NCBI GenBank assembly: GCA_020073165.1
Contig: JAIQFP010000012.1
Coordinates: forward strand, 1-64,000
DNA length: 64,000 nucleotides
Direction: 5' to 3'
From: Terriglobia bacterium
GTDB lineage: Bacteria > Acidobacteriota > Terriglobia > Terriglobales > Acidobacteriaceae
Part shown: piece by piece, positions 33,146-40,969 of the stretch
Position numbering within the stretch: position 1 is the stretch's first letter
Layout of the letters: each line of letters opens with the position of its first letter
Translations under genes and position numbers: made by a program
Notes under the pieces: model-generated
Told to the model about the DNA's origin: nothing
Seen by the model: only the letters and a program-made list of their open reading frames with translations
Databases searched by the model: none

Positions 33146-33161
33146 GGTGATCTCAATCACC
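33146..33161. promoter_or_regulatory. Palindromic Crp/Fnr-type operator
   Basis: GGTGATCTCAATCACC is a perfect 6+6 palindrome with a 4-base centre. It resembles TTGAT-N4-ATCAA of FNR with a CRP-like GTGA half-site. It is in the 282-base gap upstream of the Crp/Fnr gene at 32161, between that gene and the response-regulator gene. Confidence 0.55.
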
Positions 33162-33237
33162 GGGCCATGTGATTTCATCGGGCCCGGAAAGCCTTCCCTT
33201 ACCTCAGGCGGTTAGCCCCGCCAGGCCTTCTTAGCGA

Positions 33238-33651
33238 TCATGTTGAAGCATCGCACCGCGACCGCTGCCGTGGTAATCCAACCTGGTTACAGAGCCGAGC
33301 GACGGTCGGCAGCAATTCCCTGATAGCTTCGGTCTTGGGTACAACCGCATCGACCAGCATGTGCGTCTCTTCCGGGATCTCGCTACCGGAGAACATGACC
33401 ACCAGCGTTTCCGGTCGGATGCGCCTGATCTCAAGGGCAAACTGGTGCCCATTCATCTCCGGCATGTGGTAATCGAGAAGCACCGCGTCAAACCTGCATA
33501 TGGTCGCAAGCCTTAGTCCCTGCCGCGCCGATGCTGCGGTGACGACGATATATCCCGAGGCTTCAAACAGCACTCTCAAGTACTCCAACATCGCCTGACT
33601 GTCATCGATGCAGAGCAGCATTCTGCTGGGCCCTCGATACGCTCGAGTCAT
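33238..33651 (-). CDS. Single-domain response regulator
   Basis: A receiver domain of 137 residues without an output domain. The acidic pair Asp16-Asp17 (LLCIDDSQ), the phosphorylated Asp60 (AVLLDYHMPEMNG), Ser88 (MFSGS) and Lys106 (VPKTE) are all present. CheY-like receivers of this type relay phosphate between a sensor kinase and another partner. No histidine kinase is adjacent. GAGG lies six bases before ATG 33651. The gene is divergent from the Crp/Fnr gene at 33974 and may share control with it. Confidence 0.92.
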   Translation of the reverse strand: MTRAYRGPSRMLLCIDDSQAMLEYLRVLFEASGYIVVTAASARQGLRLATICRFDAVLLDYHMPEMNGHQFALEIRRIRPETLVVMFSGSEIPEETHMLVDAVVPKTEAIRELLPTVARLCNQVGLPRQRSRCDAST

Positions 33652-33822
33652 TGGAACCTCCCAAAAAAGGGCAGGCCGACCGATATGGGGAGGGCGATAT
33701 AGGTCTATGAATGGAGGCCGAGCTGCCCTGGTATGTCCGTACGCTAGAAAGCGAACCCAACCCTCGACTCGCACTCCCCACAGTCTGGGAGCGATTTTGA
33801 CGGAGCGCCCCAGTCGTGTCTG

Positions 33823-33853
33823 TTCAAAATTGCACAGGTTTGTGCAATTTGAA
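33823..33853. promoter_or_regulatory. Long palindrome in the divergent Crp/Fnr region
   Basis: TTCAAAATTGCACA (33823-33836), spacer GGTT, TGTGCAATTTGAA (33841-33853): a 13-bp inverted repeat with one bulged A. The core TTGCACA-N4-TGTGCAA looks like a dimeric Crp/Fnr operator. It lies about 80 bases upstream of the likely transcription start of the gene at 33974 and about 180 bases upstream of the divergent response-regulator gene. Confidence 0.6.
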
Positions 33854-33881
33854 CCCAGTTAGAATTGTCACCATTGGTTCC

Positions 33882-33912
33882 TTGCTGGTTGGTCACGGTC
33901 TGTGACTATAAT
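33882..33912 (+). promoter_or_regulatory. Promoter with an operator-like palindrome for the Crp/Fnr gene
   Basis: TTGCTG (33882-33887) and a consensus TATAAT (33907-33912) with a 19-base spacer. The palindrome GTCAC-GGTCT-GTGAC (33892-33906) fills the spacer and abuts the -10. A dimeric regulator bound there would block RNA polymerase, so autorepression is plausible. Confidence 0.6.
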
Positions 33913-33973
33913 AACGCACGCTCCTGCCCCGCGGATCGAACCAGCTTGGGCGGTGTTTTTGGGGGAGGCTGTT

Positions 33974-34630
33974 ATGTCCCGTGGCAAACTACGGCCTTTT
34001 GATTCCCGGACCTTCCTGGCTCAGAACGGCCTGGGAAGAACCCTCCGGCAATATCGAAAGAACCAAACCCTCTTCGTCCAGGGCGATCCTGCGGACGCTG
34101 TGTTCTACATCAAGAAAGGTCGAATCAAACTCACCGTCCTGTCTAAGCAGGGCAAAGAGGCTACGATCGCGTTGCTTGGGCCGGAGGACTTTATGGGGGA
34201 GGGATGTATAACCTCCGAGCAGCCTTTGCGCATGGCGTCGGCTACCGCCATCACAGAATGTTCCGTACTTAGAATTGAAAAGCAGGCGATGCTGAACGTG
34301 CTTCACCGGGAACATTCATTCTCGGACCTGTTTGTCGCGTATCTGGTTATGCGCAATAGTCAAATTCAAGAGGACCTGGTTGATCAACTCTTTAACTCTG
34401 CTGAAAAACGGTTAGCGCGGACTCTCTTGTTGCTGGCCCGCTTCGGAAAGGAGGGCCGATCGGAGATCGTGCTACCCAAGATAAGCCAGGAAACTTTGGC
34501 AGAAATGGTCGGGACCACGCGGGCACGAGTCAACTTCTTTATGAATCGGTTCAGACGCCTGGGTTTCATCCAGTACAACGGTGGGTTGGAAATTCACAGT
34601 TCGCTGCTCGACATCGTGCTGCACGATTAA
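33974..34630 (+). CDS. Crp/Fnr-family transcription regulator
   Basis: A protein of 218 residues starting at ATG 33974 (MSRGKLRPFDSRTF), with GGGAGG six bases before it. The effector domain follows the CRP pattern (KNQTLFVQGDPADAVFYIKKGRIKLTV, KEATIALLGPEDFMGEGCI), then the dimer helix and a winged helix (SQETLAEMVGTTRARVNFFMNRFRRLGFI). It has no cysteine cluster. The ligand is unknown; its family relatives include cAMP-binding and cofactor-free members. It has a strong-looking promoter with palindromes just upstream. No target gene is evident. Confidence 0.92.
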   Translation: MSRGKLRPFDSRTFLAQNGLGRTLRQYRKNQTLFVQGDPADAVFYIKKGRIKLTVLSKQGKEATIALLGPEDFMGEGCITSEQPLRMASATAITECSVLRIEKQAMLNVLHREHSFSDLFVAYLVMRNSQIQEDLVDQLFNSAEKRLARTLLLLARFGKEGRSEIVLPKISQETLAEMVGTTRARVNFFMNRFRRLGFIQYNGGLEIHSSLLDIVLHD

Positions 34631-34736
34631 GGTTTTCCCGACCAGCCAGTTTCCGACGAATCCCACATAGACCCATCAGGAGTCCCATTCAAACTTGGAA
34701 ACAGTCGCACTGCACCCCTGTCGCAAGACGCCGGCG

Positions 34737-36575
34737 CTACTTTCTTTGTTCCAGCTTAACCGACACGGTAATGGGCTGACCGTCTCTCATCACCTTGACC
34801 TCGACTACGTCGCCCACCTTGCTGCGCCGCAACGCATCAGTGAAATCATAGAGGTTGTTAATCGGCTTGCCGCCGAATTGAACGAGGACGTCCCCGGCCT
34901 TGAGACCTGCCTTGGCCGCGGGAGATCCCGGCCGCACGTCGGAGAATTTCACTCCGTTCTCGGTTTGACCGAAGTCGGGAATCGATCCGAAATACGGGCC
35001 ATAACCCCGGCCCGTGCCGCCACCGGCGGCGGGGCGATCTTCCACCACGTTGATGAAGGTGGGGCGCTCGGGCGCGTCGGCGATTTGGGTTCCGACGCTG
35101 GAAATGAGATCCAGCAAGCGAGCGGCCTCGGGAGCATTGATCTTGTCCCAGGTGTCGGACGGTTTGTGGTAGTCAGAGTGCAAGCCTGAGAAGAAAAATA
35201 AGACTGGAATCTTCTTGCTCACGAACGAGGTGTGGTCGCTGGCGGCATAGCCTCCAGCGGAGAACTCCAGCTTCAAACCGGACTTGGTTTGCGCGTCGTC
35301 GAGCAGGGACTTGAAGGTCGAGCCGGTCCCGACGCCTCCGATGTAAACCTTGCCGTCCCGGATGCGGCCGATCATGTCCATATTGAGCATGGCCACGGCC
35401 CTGTCGAGGGGCAGCGTAGGCTCCTTCACCCAGGCAGCGGAGCCTAGCAGGCCGAGTTCTTCTCCCGCAAAGGAAGCGAAAAGAATTCCACGGTGGAGCT
35501 GGCCTTGCATGGGAGCAAGCAGGCGCGCTAATTCGAGCACGCCGGCAGTGCCAGAGGCGTTGTCGTCAGCGCCAGGATGAATTTGCCCGATCTGCGAGGG
35601 CGCCAGCGAATCGAAGTTGCCCCGGCCCAAGTGGTCGTAGTGCGCGCCGATGATGATGTATTCATCGGTCTTTCCAGGAAGGTAGGCGAGAACGTTGTTC
35701 ACGGTGGCGCGCGTGCTCTCGATGCTGACGTTCAGGGAGACGCGCAGGTTCTCGGGAAAAGCGAAGGACTCGGGTTTCGACGAAGTATTGATCTGGTTCT
35801 GGACGTCGGCCAGCGACTTCCCTGCCGCCTGGAACCAGGCTTCGGCCACAGCATTCTTCACTTGCAGAAAGAGGATGCCGACGTTCTCCGGGCCGCTCAC
35901 GCTGCCGAAGCGGGTCAGCAGATCTTCCTCGCCGTCGCCCAGTTTGCCGTTGATCAACACGATGGCTTTGGCGCCATGGTTGCGCGCATTGATCGCCTTG
36001 GTGATGAGTTGGGAATGCTGGGTCAGGCCCTGGTGGCCGCTTTTCTCGGCGAAGCCCGCAGGTTCGTAGCGCAACACCACCACGATCTTGTCTTTCACGT
36101 CGAGGTGGGCGTAGTCGTCATACTGAAACTCGTCGGCGGAGGCGCCGTATCCGGCGAAGACGACTGGGGCGTCGGCCGAGCCCGAGGCGGAGAAGCTAAG
36201 AGGAACAAAATCCTGGTTGACCTTCAGATCCGTCTTGGAATCGGCCCGGTGCACGGTGAAATGGTTGTTGGATTTGAGCCGGGCGCCGGTGATCACGGTG
36301 AACGATTGCAAGTAAGAGTGGGTGCCTGCCGGCTTCAGCCCGAGGCTGGCAAAGCGCTTCTCGATCAAATGCGCCGCCCGGGTCAAACCCTTGGTGCCAT
36401 CGCCGCGGCCTTCCATGGCCGGGGTGGTTAGGGCCTTGATGTCGTCAAGATAGCGCTGGGAGTCGGCGGTGCCCACCGTGCTGGGGGCACTGGTCGCGGC
36501 CAGAGTCAAGGCCAGGATGGCGGCAATCACGGAGAAGAGTCGCTTCGGCTTGGCAGAAATCACAAGGCGGTTCAT
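34737..36575 (-). CDS. Secreted M28-family aminopeptidase with PA and PDZ domains
   Basis: A protein of 612 residues with a signal peptide (FSVIAAILALTLAATSA). A PA-type inserted domain spans about residues 130-250. The M28 zinc site is visible as His312 and neighbours in GAHYDHLG, Asp337 (HPGADDNASG), Glu372/373 (FAGEELGLLG), Asp400 (LNMDMIGR) and His470 (SDYHKPSDTW). A PDZ domain follows at about 520-612 (GVKFSDVRPGSPAAKAGLKAGDVLVQFGG). It should be an extracytoplasmic aminopeptidase. The PDZ may bind the C-termini of peptides or partner proteins. Next to metH but not obviously related. Confidence 0.93.
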   Translation of the reverse strand: MNRLVISAKPKRLFSVIAAILALTLAATSAPSTVGTADSQRYLDDIKALTTPAMEGRGDGTKGLTRAAHLIEKRFASLGLKPAGTHSYLQSFTVITGARLKSNNHFTVHRADSKTDLKVNQDFVPLSFSASGSADAPVVFAGYGASADEFQYDDYAHLDVKDKIVVVLRYEPAGFAEKSGHQGLTQHSQLITKAINARNHGAKAIVLINGKLGDGEEDLLTRFGSVSGPENVGILFLQVKNAVAEAWFQAAGKSLADVQNQINTSSKPESFAFPENLRVSLNVSIESTRATVNNVLAYLPGKTDEYIIIGAHYDHLGRGNFDSLAPSQIGQIHPGADDNASGTAGVLELARLLAPMQGQLHRGILFASFAGEELGLLGSAAWVKEPTLPLDRAVAMLNMDMIGRIRDGKVYIGGVGTGSTFKSLLDDAQTKSGLKLEFSAGGYAASDHTSFVSKKIPVLFFFSGLHSDYHKPSDTWDKINAPEAARLLDLISSVGTQIADAPERPTFINVVEDRPAAGGGTGRGYGPYFGSIPDFGQTENGVKFSDVRPGSPAAKAGLKAGDVLVQFGGKPINNLYDFTDALRRSKVGDVVEVKVMRDGQPITVSVKLEQRK

Positions 36576-36688
36576 GGGGATGTCAGTGGTCGAATGTATG
36601 ACGGGCGCGGGGGAGTGTCAATGAGATGCGAAGGGCTGGGAGGTGGGATTCACCGCCCTACTTTCGTCTGGTCGCCGCCAGACCCCAT

Positions 36689-39600
36689 CTACACCACAAA
36701 ATATTTTGCCCCGGGGTGGTGCGCCACAATCGCTGAGGTGGACTGCTCGGGGTCCAGCAAGAACCCGCTGGTCAGGTGCACGCCGACATTCTCCTCGGGA
36801 TGGAGCAGGGCAAACAGCTTGGTCTGATCTTCCAGGTTGGGGCAGGCGGGATAGCCGAACGAATAGCGCGAGCCGCGATACTTCTGGTGGAACAGGTCGG
36901 TGATGCGGGGCGCGTCGTCGCCGGCGATGCCCAGCTCTTCGCGCATTTTCTTGTGCAGGTATTCGGCGAGGGCTTCGGCGGTTTCCACACTTAGTCCATG
37001 CAGGTAGAGATAGCGGGTGTACTCGCCTCCCTCGAACAATCGTTGCGTTTCCTGCGAGGCTTTCGAGCCCATGGTCACGAGCGAGAAGCCGATGACGTCC
37101 ATCTTGCCCGACGCCTTGGGCGCGAAGAAATCGGCGACGGAGAGCTTGCGCCCTTCTTTCTGGCGGGGAAAGGTGAAGCGGAGGAGTTCGGTAGCGCCGG
37201 CGTCTCGCCGCCCAATTGGATCCACGGGTTCATACACAATCACATCATTCCCCTCGCTCTGGGCGGGGAAGTATCCGTAGACCACCTTGGGCTCAAACAC
37301 GCCGCTGGCGATCACGTCCTCTTGCAGTTGCTGCTTGATGGGCCGGAACTTCTGCTCTACCAGCCTCAGGTAGTCCTGTTGCGATGCGGTCTTCAACTGC
37401 CACTGGTTTTTGAACAATGCCGTGTCGTTGATGTACTGAAACAGCTCGCGCAGATCGAAGTCTTTCCGCACCCGCACGCCCCAGAAGGGAGGCACCGGGA
37501 TATTGGGGGCGTCGGCCACGACCGGGCTGCGCTCGGCGAATACCGGGCCGGACTCGGTGTCGACTGCCGCCGCCTTGGCATACTCCTTCACGGTGCGGCC
37601 TTCCTGCAAACGTGCGTCGCGGCCGCCATCGGAGGTGGCCAAGTCCTCCATGATGTGCAGCCCGGCAAAGGCGTCGTCGGCGTAGAACACGGCGTTCTCG
37701 TACTCGCGGCGCAGATCGTCCTCCACATACTTGCGGGTCAACGCCGCGCCTCCGCAGATTACCGGGAACTCCAGTTTCTGCCGCTGCAAGTCCTGGATGA
37801 CGTACTTCATCTCCAGCGTTGATTTCACCAGCAAGCCGCTCAGACCAATGGCGTCGGCCTTGTGCTCCTGCGCCGCTTTGATGATGGTGTCGCCCGGTTG
37901 TTTGATGCCCAGGTTCACCACCCGGAATCCGTTGTTGGTGAGAATGATGTCCACCAGATTCTTGCCGATGTCGTGGACGTCACCTTTCACCGTGGCCAGC
38001 ACGATGGTGCCCTTCTGCGAGCCGGCTTTCTTCTCCATCTTGGGCTCGAGATACGCCACTGCCTGCTTCATTACTCCCGCCGAGTCCAGCACCGAAGGCA
38101 ACTGCATCTTGCGTGCGCCGAACAGGTCGCCGACCGTGCGCATGCCGTCCAGCAGCACGGTGTTGATCAGCTCCAGCGGGCTGTATTGGACCAGCGCGTC
38201 TTCCAGTAACTCCTCCAACGTCTTCTTTTGTGCGCCTTCGCCGACAGATTTCTCTCCGTTGATGATGGCGAACTTCAGCTTGTCGTCGACCGAGAGCGTC
38301 TCGACATGGGCTGTGGTTGACGCTTGCGGCTTGCCTTTTTGCCCGGCGAAGTGCTGCATGTATTTCTGCAGGGGATCGCCGTCCGACTGGTCGCGGTAAA
38401 TCAGCTTGCGCGCCAGTTCAACTTCTTCTTGAGGAATCTTGTACAAAGGATAGATCTTGGTGTAGTTGACAATGGCCATATCGAGACCGTTGTCCACCGC
38501 CTCGTGCATGAAAACACTGTTCAGCACGCGTCGCGGGTAAGCATCCAGCCCAAAGGAAATGTTGCTGACGCCGAGGATGGTCTTCACCTCGGGCAATTCG
38601 TGTTTGATACCCTTGACCGCCTGTAGCGTCTCGATACCCGCAGAACGATATTCCTCCTGGCCGGTGGAAATCGGCAAGGTGAGCGCGTCGAAAATGATGT
38701 CCGCAGGGCGGATGCCGTACTTCGCGGTGGCCAGATCGAAAATACGTTTGGCGATCGCCACCTTCTTCTCTGCCGTGAGGGCCATTCCATCTTCGTCGAT
38801 GGTCAAAGCAATCACGGCGGCACCGAAGCGCTTGGCCATGGGCAGCACTTTCGAGGTGCGCTTTTCGCCATCTTCCAGGTTGATGGAATTGATGATGGCT
38901 TTTCCGGGAATGCGCTTGAGCGCTTCTTCCACCACGTCGGCTTCGGTCGAATCCACCAGTATGGGCGCGGGCACGCGGGTCGCGACCTTTTCCAGAATGG
39001 AAGTGATATAGCCCTTCTCATCTTCGCCGACGATGGCGCAGCACAGGTCGAGCATGTGGGAACCGTCATTCACCAGCTTCTTGGCCAGGGCCAGAATGTC
39101 GTCGTATTTCTTGCCGCGAACCATGTTGCGGAAATGCTCGACCCGCGTCGTGGTGTTCATTTCCTCGGCGACGATCAGCGGTTTGGGATCTAGGTCGAGC
39201 GGCACTGAGGTATAGGCGCTGGACGCGGCGGCGGTGGGCTTCACTTCGCGCTGGGCTGGCTCTACGCCGGAGACGGCCTCGACTACGGCCTTCAGGTGTT
39301 CGGGCGTTGTACCGCAGCATCCACCCACGATGCGTACCCCGTAGTCAGCGATGAAGTGTTTGTGATATTGCGCCAGATCTTCGGGCTTGAGTTTGTAGAC
39401 GGCGCGTCCGCCCTCGTTCTGCGGCAGCCCGGCGTTAGGCAGCACGGAGATGTACTTGGTGGAGTTGACCCCCAGGAAGCGGACCGCGTCGTTCATCTCA
39501 ACCGGCCCCGTGGCGCAATTGAGGCCGATCACATCCACGTCGAAAGGCTCGAGGGCGGTGAGCGCCGCGCCGATTTCGGTCCCCAGCAGCATGGTGCCGG

Positions 39601-40180
39601 TCGCTTCGAGCGTGACCTGAACGGTAACGGGCAATTGCTTCCCTGCCCGTTCCATAGCATCGAACACGCCGACCAGCGCGGCCTTGGCCTGCAAGAGATC
39701 CTGGCAGGTTTCGACCAACAGCACATCCACACCGCCTTCGATCAGGGCCAAGGCCTGCTCGGTGTAGCCGGCGGCCATGTCGTCAAACTTGATGTGTCCC
39801 AGCGACGGCAGCTTGGTGGTGGGGCCAATCGATCCGGCCACAAAGCGCGGCTTGGCGGGAGTGGAGAACTGCTGGGCAACTTCTCTTGCAATCCTGGCCG
39901 CGGCGACGTTGATCTCGGCGACTCTGTCCTGGAGGTCGTATTCGCCTAGCACAACGCGGGTGGCACCGAAGGTGTCGGTCTCCACCACGTCGCAACCCAC
40001 ACCCAGGAAACTGGCGTGGATTTCTTTAATGATGTCGGGGCGGCTGAGCACGAGGATCTCGTTACAGCCTTCGTTACCCCAGAAATCGTCCACACTGGGA
40101 TTGCGGAACTGGATGTTGGTTCCCATGGCGCCGTCGTAAATGACGACGCGGTCACGGACGGTTTGGAGAAAGGCAGACAT
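36689..40180 (-). CDS. metH: Cobalamin-dependent methionine synthase
   Basis: A full-length enzyme of 1163 residues that methylates homocysteine using methyltetrahydrofolate and cobalamin. The homocysteine domain has its zinc cysteines in GLNCATGP and GGCCGTTPEH. The pterin-binding domain follows (FDALTLPISTGQEEYRSAG, ILGVSNISFGLDAYPR). The cobalamin domain has GDVHDIGKNLV, with the axial His near residue 735. The C-terminal reactivation domain (RYSFGYPACPNLEDQTKLF) binds S-adenosylmethionine. A 15-bp inverted repeat sits just upstream of the start. I found no cobalamin riboswitch. Confidence 0.97.
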   Translation of the reverse strand: MSAFLQTVRDRVVIYDGAMGTNIQFRNPSVDDFWGNEGCNEILVLSRPDIIKEIHASFLGVGCDVVETDTFGATRVVLGEYDLQDRVAEINVAAARIAREVAQQFSTPAKPRFVAGSIGPTTKLPSLGHIKFDDMAAGYTEQALALIEGGVDVLLVETCQDLLQAKAALVGVFDAMERAGKQLPVTVQVTLEATGTMLLGTEIGAALTALEPFDVDVIGLNCATGPVEMNDAVRFLGVNSTKYISVLPNAGLPQNEGGRAVYKLKPEDLAQYHKHFIADYGVRIVGGCCGTTPEHLKAVVEAVSGVEPAQREVKPTAAASSAYTSVPLDLDPKPLIVAEEMNTTTRVEHFRNMVRGKKYDDILALAKKLVNDGSHMLDLCCAIVGEDEKGYITSILEKVATRVPAPILVDSTEADVVEEALKRIPGKAIINSINLEDGEKRTSKVLPMAKRFGAAVIALTIDEDGMALTAEKKVAIAKRIFDLATAKYGIRPADIIFDALTLPISTGQEEYRSAGIETLQAVKGIKHELPEVKTILGVSNISFGLDAYPRRVLNSVFMHEAVDNGLDMAIVNYTKIYPLYKIPQEEVELARKLIYRDQSDGDPLQKYMQHFAGQKGKPQASTTAHVETLSVDDKLKFAIINGEKSVGEGAQKKTLEELLEDALVQYSPLELINTVLLDGMRTVGDLFGARKMQLPSVLDSAGVMKQAVAYLEPKMEKKAGSQKGTIVLATVKGDVHDIGKNLVDIILTNNGFRVVNLGIKQPGDTIIKAAQEHKADAIGLSGLLVKSTLEMKYVIQDLQRQKLEFPVICGGAALTRKYVEDDLRREYENAVFYADDAFAGLHIMEDLATSDGGRDARLQEGRTVKEYAKAAAVDTESGPVFAERSPVVADAPNIPVPPFWGVRVRKDFDLRELFQYINDTALFKNQWQLKTASQQDYLRLVEQKFRPIKQQLQEDVIASGVFEPKVVYGYFPAQSEGNDVIVYEPVDPIGRRDAGATELLRFTFPRQKEGRKLSVADFFAPKASGKMDVIGFSLVTMGSKASQETQRLFEGGEYTRYLYLHGLSVETAEALAEYLHKKMREELGIAGDDAPRITDLFHQKYRGSRYSFGYPACPNLEDQTKLFALLHPEENVGVHLTSGFLLDPEQSTSAIVAHHPGAKYFVV

Positions 40181-40189
40181 CGGTCGTTC

Positions 40190-40237
40190 GTCGTTGGTCG
40201 TTAGTCGTTGGCGATCGGTTGGCTAACGACCAACGAC
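40190..40237. repeat. 15-bp inverted repeat upstream of metH
   Basis: GTCGTTGGTCGTTAG (40190-40204) and CTAACGACCAACGAC (40223-40237) are perfect inverted repeats with an 18-base centre made of the same words (TCGTTGGCGATCGGTTGG). It begins ten bases from the metH start, so it would be in the mRNA leader and could affect translation. Confidence 0.7.
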
Positions 40238-40266
40238 CATCGGCCAGCGACGGCTTTCATGCACAA

Positions 40267-40291
40267 ACGCCGGCCCGCGGGGGACCGGCGT
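40267..40291 (-). terminator. Hairpin after nuoI, probable terminator
   Basis: ACGCCGG (40267-40273) pairs with CCGGCGT (40285-40291), and CCC/GGG inside extends the stem. It lies about 30 bases after the nuoI stop. The T-run on the minus strand is only TTTG, so termination strength is uncertain. Confidence 0.5.
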
Positions 40292-40322
40292 TCCTCTATT
40301 CTAACCTGTCCTTGGTTGAACT

Positions 40323-40853
40323 CTAGCTCCCCTGCCCGGGCAGGGCCGGCGTGCCGGCCTCCACTTCGGCCCGATTGAAGATGGCGTTGGCTCCCATATG
40401 CGCCGGCATGGGGGCGAGCATTTGCTCTTTCCGATAGACCAGGTTGCTGGCGTTGAAGCTCGCGATCTCGAAGCCATGTCCGTGGGTGATGGCATCGGTG
40501 GGGCAGGCCTCCACGCAATATCCGCAAAAAATGCAGCGGTTGTAATCGATGTTATAGACCTTGGCGTAGCGCTCCGCGCCGCTCACCCGGTGGGTGGCGG
40601 TGTTCTCCGCCGCCTCGATATAGATGCAGTTCGAGGGGCATGCGGCTGCGCACAGGAAGCAGGCCACGCACTTCTCCAAGCCGTTTTCGTCACGCTGTAG
40701 CACGTGCACGCCGCGGAAACGCTCCTGAAACTTCGCCCCTTTGAGCGGGCCAGGGCCGTCGGGATAGTTCTCGACGATCGTCGGCTGAAACATCTCCCGA
40801 AAGGTAACGCTCATGCCCTTGGCGATGGCGGCGATGTCTTTCAGAATCGGCAT
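40323..40853 (-). CDS. nuoI: NADH-quinone oxidoreductase subunit I
   Basis: A protein of 176 residues with two 4Fe-4S clusters: CVACFLCAAACP and CIFCGYCVEACP. The N-terminus (MPILKDIAAIAKGMSVTFRE) and the segment RGVHVLQRDENGLEKCVAC match the NuoI type of respiratory complex I. It should sit in the peripheral arm and pass electrons to the quinone site. None of the other nuo genes lies in the window, so it is separated from the usual nuo operon. It is an orphan here between ubiD and metH. Confidence 0.93.
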   Translation of the reverse strand: MPILKDIAAIAKGMSVTFREMFQPTIVENYPDGPGPLKGAKFQERFRGVHVLQRDENGLEKCVACFLCAAACPSNCIYIEAAENTATHRVSGAERYAKVYNIDYNRCIFCGYCVEACPTDAITHGHGFEIASFNASNLVYRKEQMLAPMPAHMGANAIFNRAEVEAGTPALPGQGS

Positions 40854-40969
40854 TGCCCAACTAGTATACCGAAAGGGCGCAGATAGATGCGGGAGCAGAC
40901 ACAGGGAACCGTAGGCCGGATACTCCGAATGGTCACTGGACAGGGGTCATCTGCGAGTTGGCGCGCTCA

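Noticed and set aside
36998-39949. Several long plus-strand frames opposite metH
   Set aside because: They are shadows of the metH codons without ribosome-binding sites or similarity.
40181-40322. Cobalamin or SAM riboswitch upstream of metH
   Set aside because: The leader is short and filled by a simple inverted repeat; no B12-box or SAM-riboswitch core was seen.
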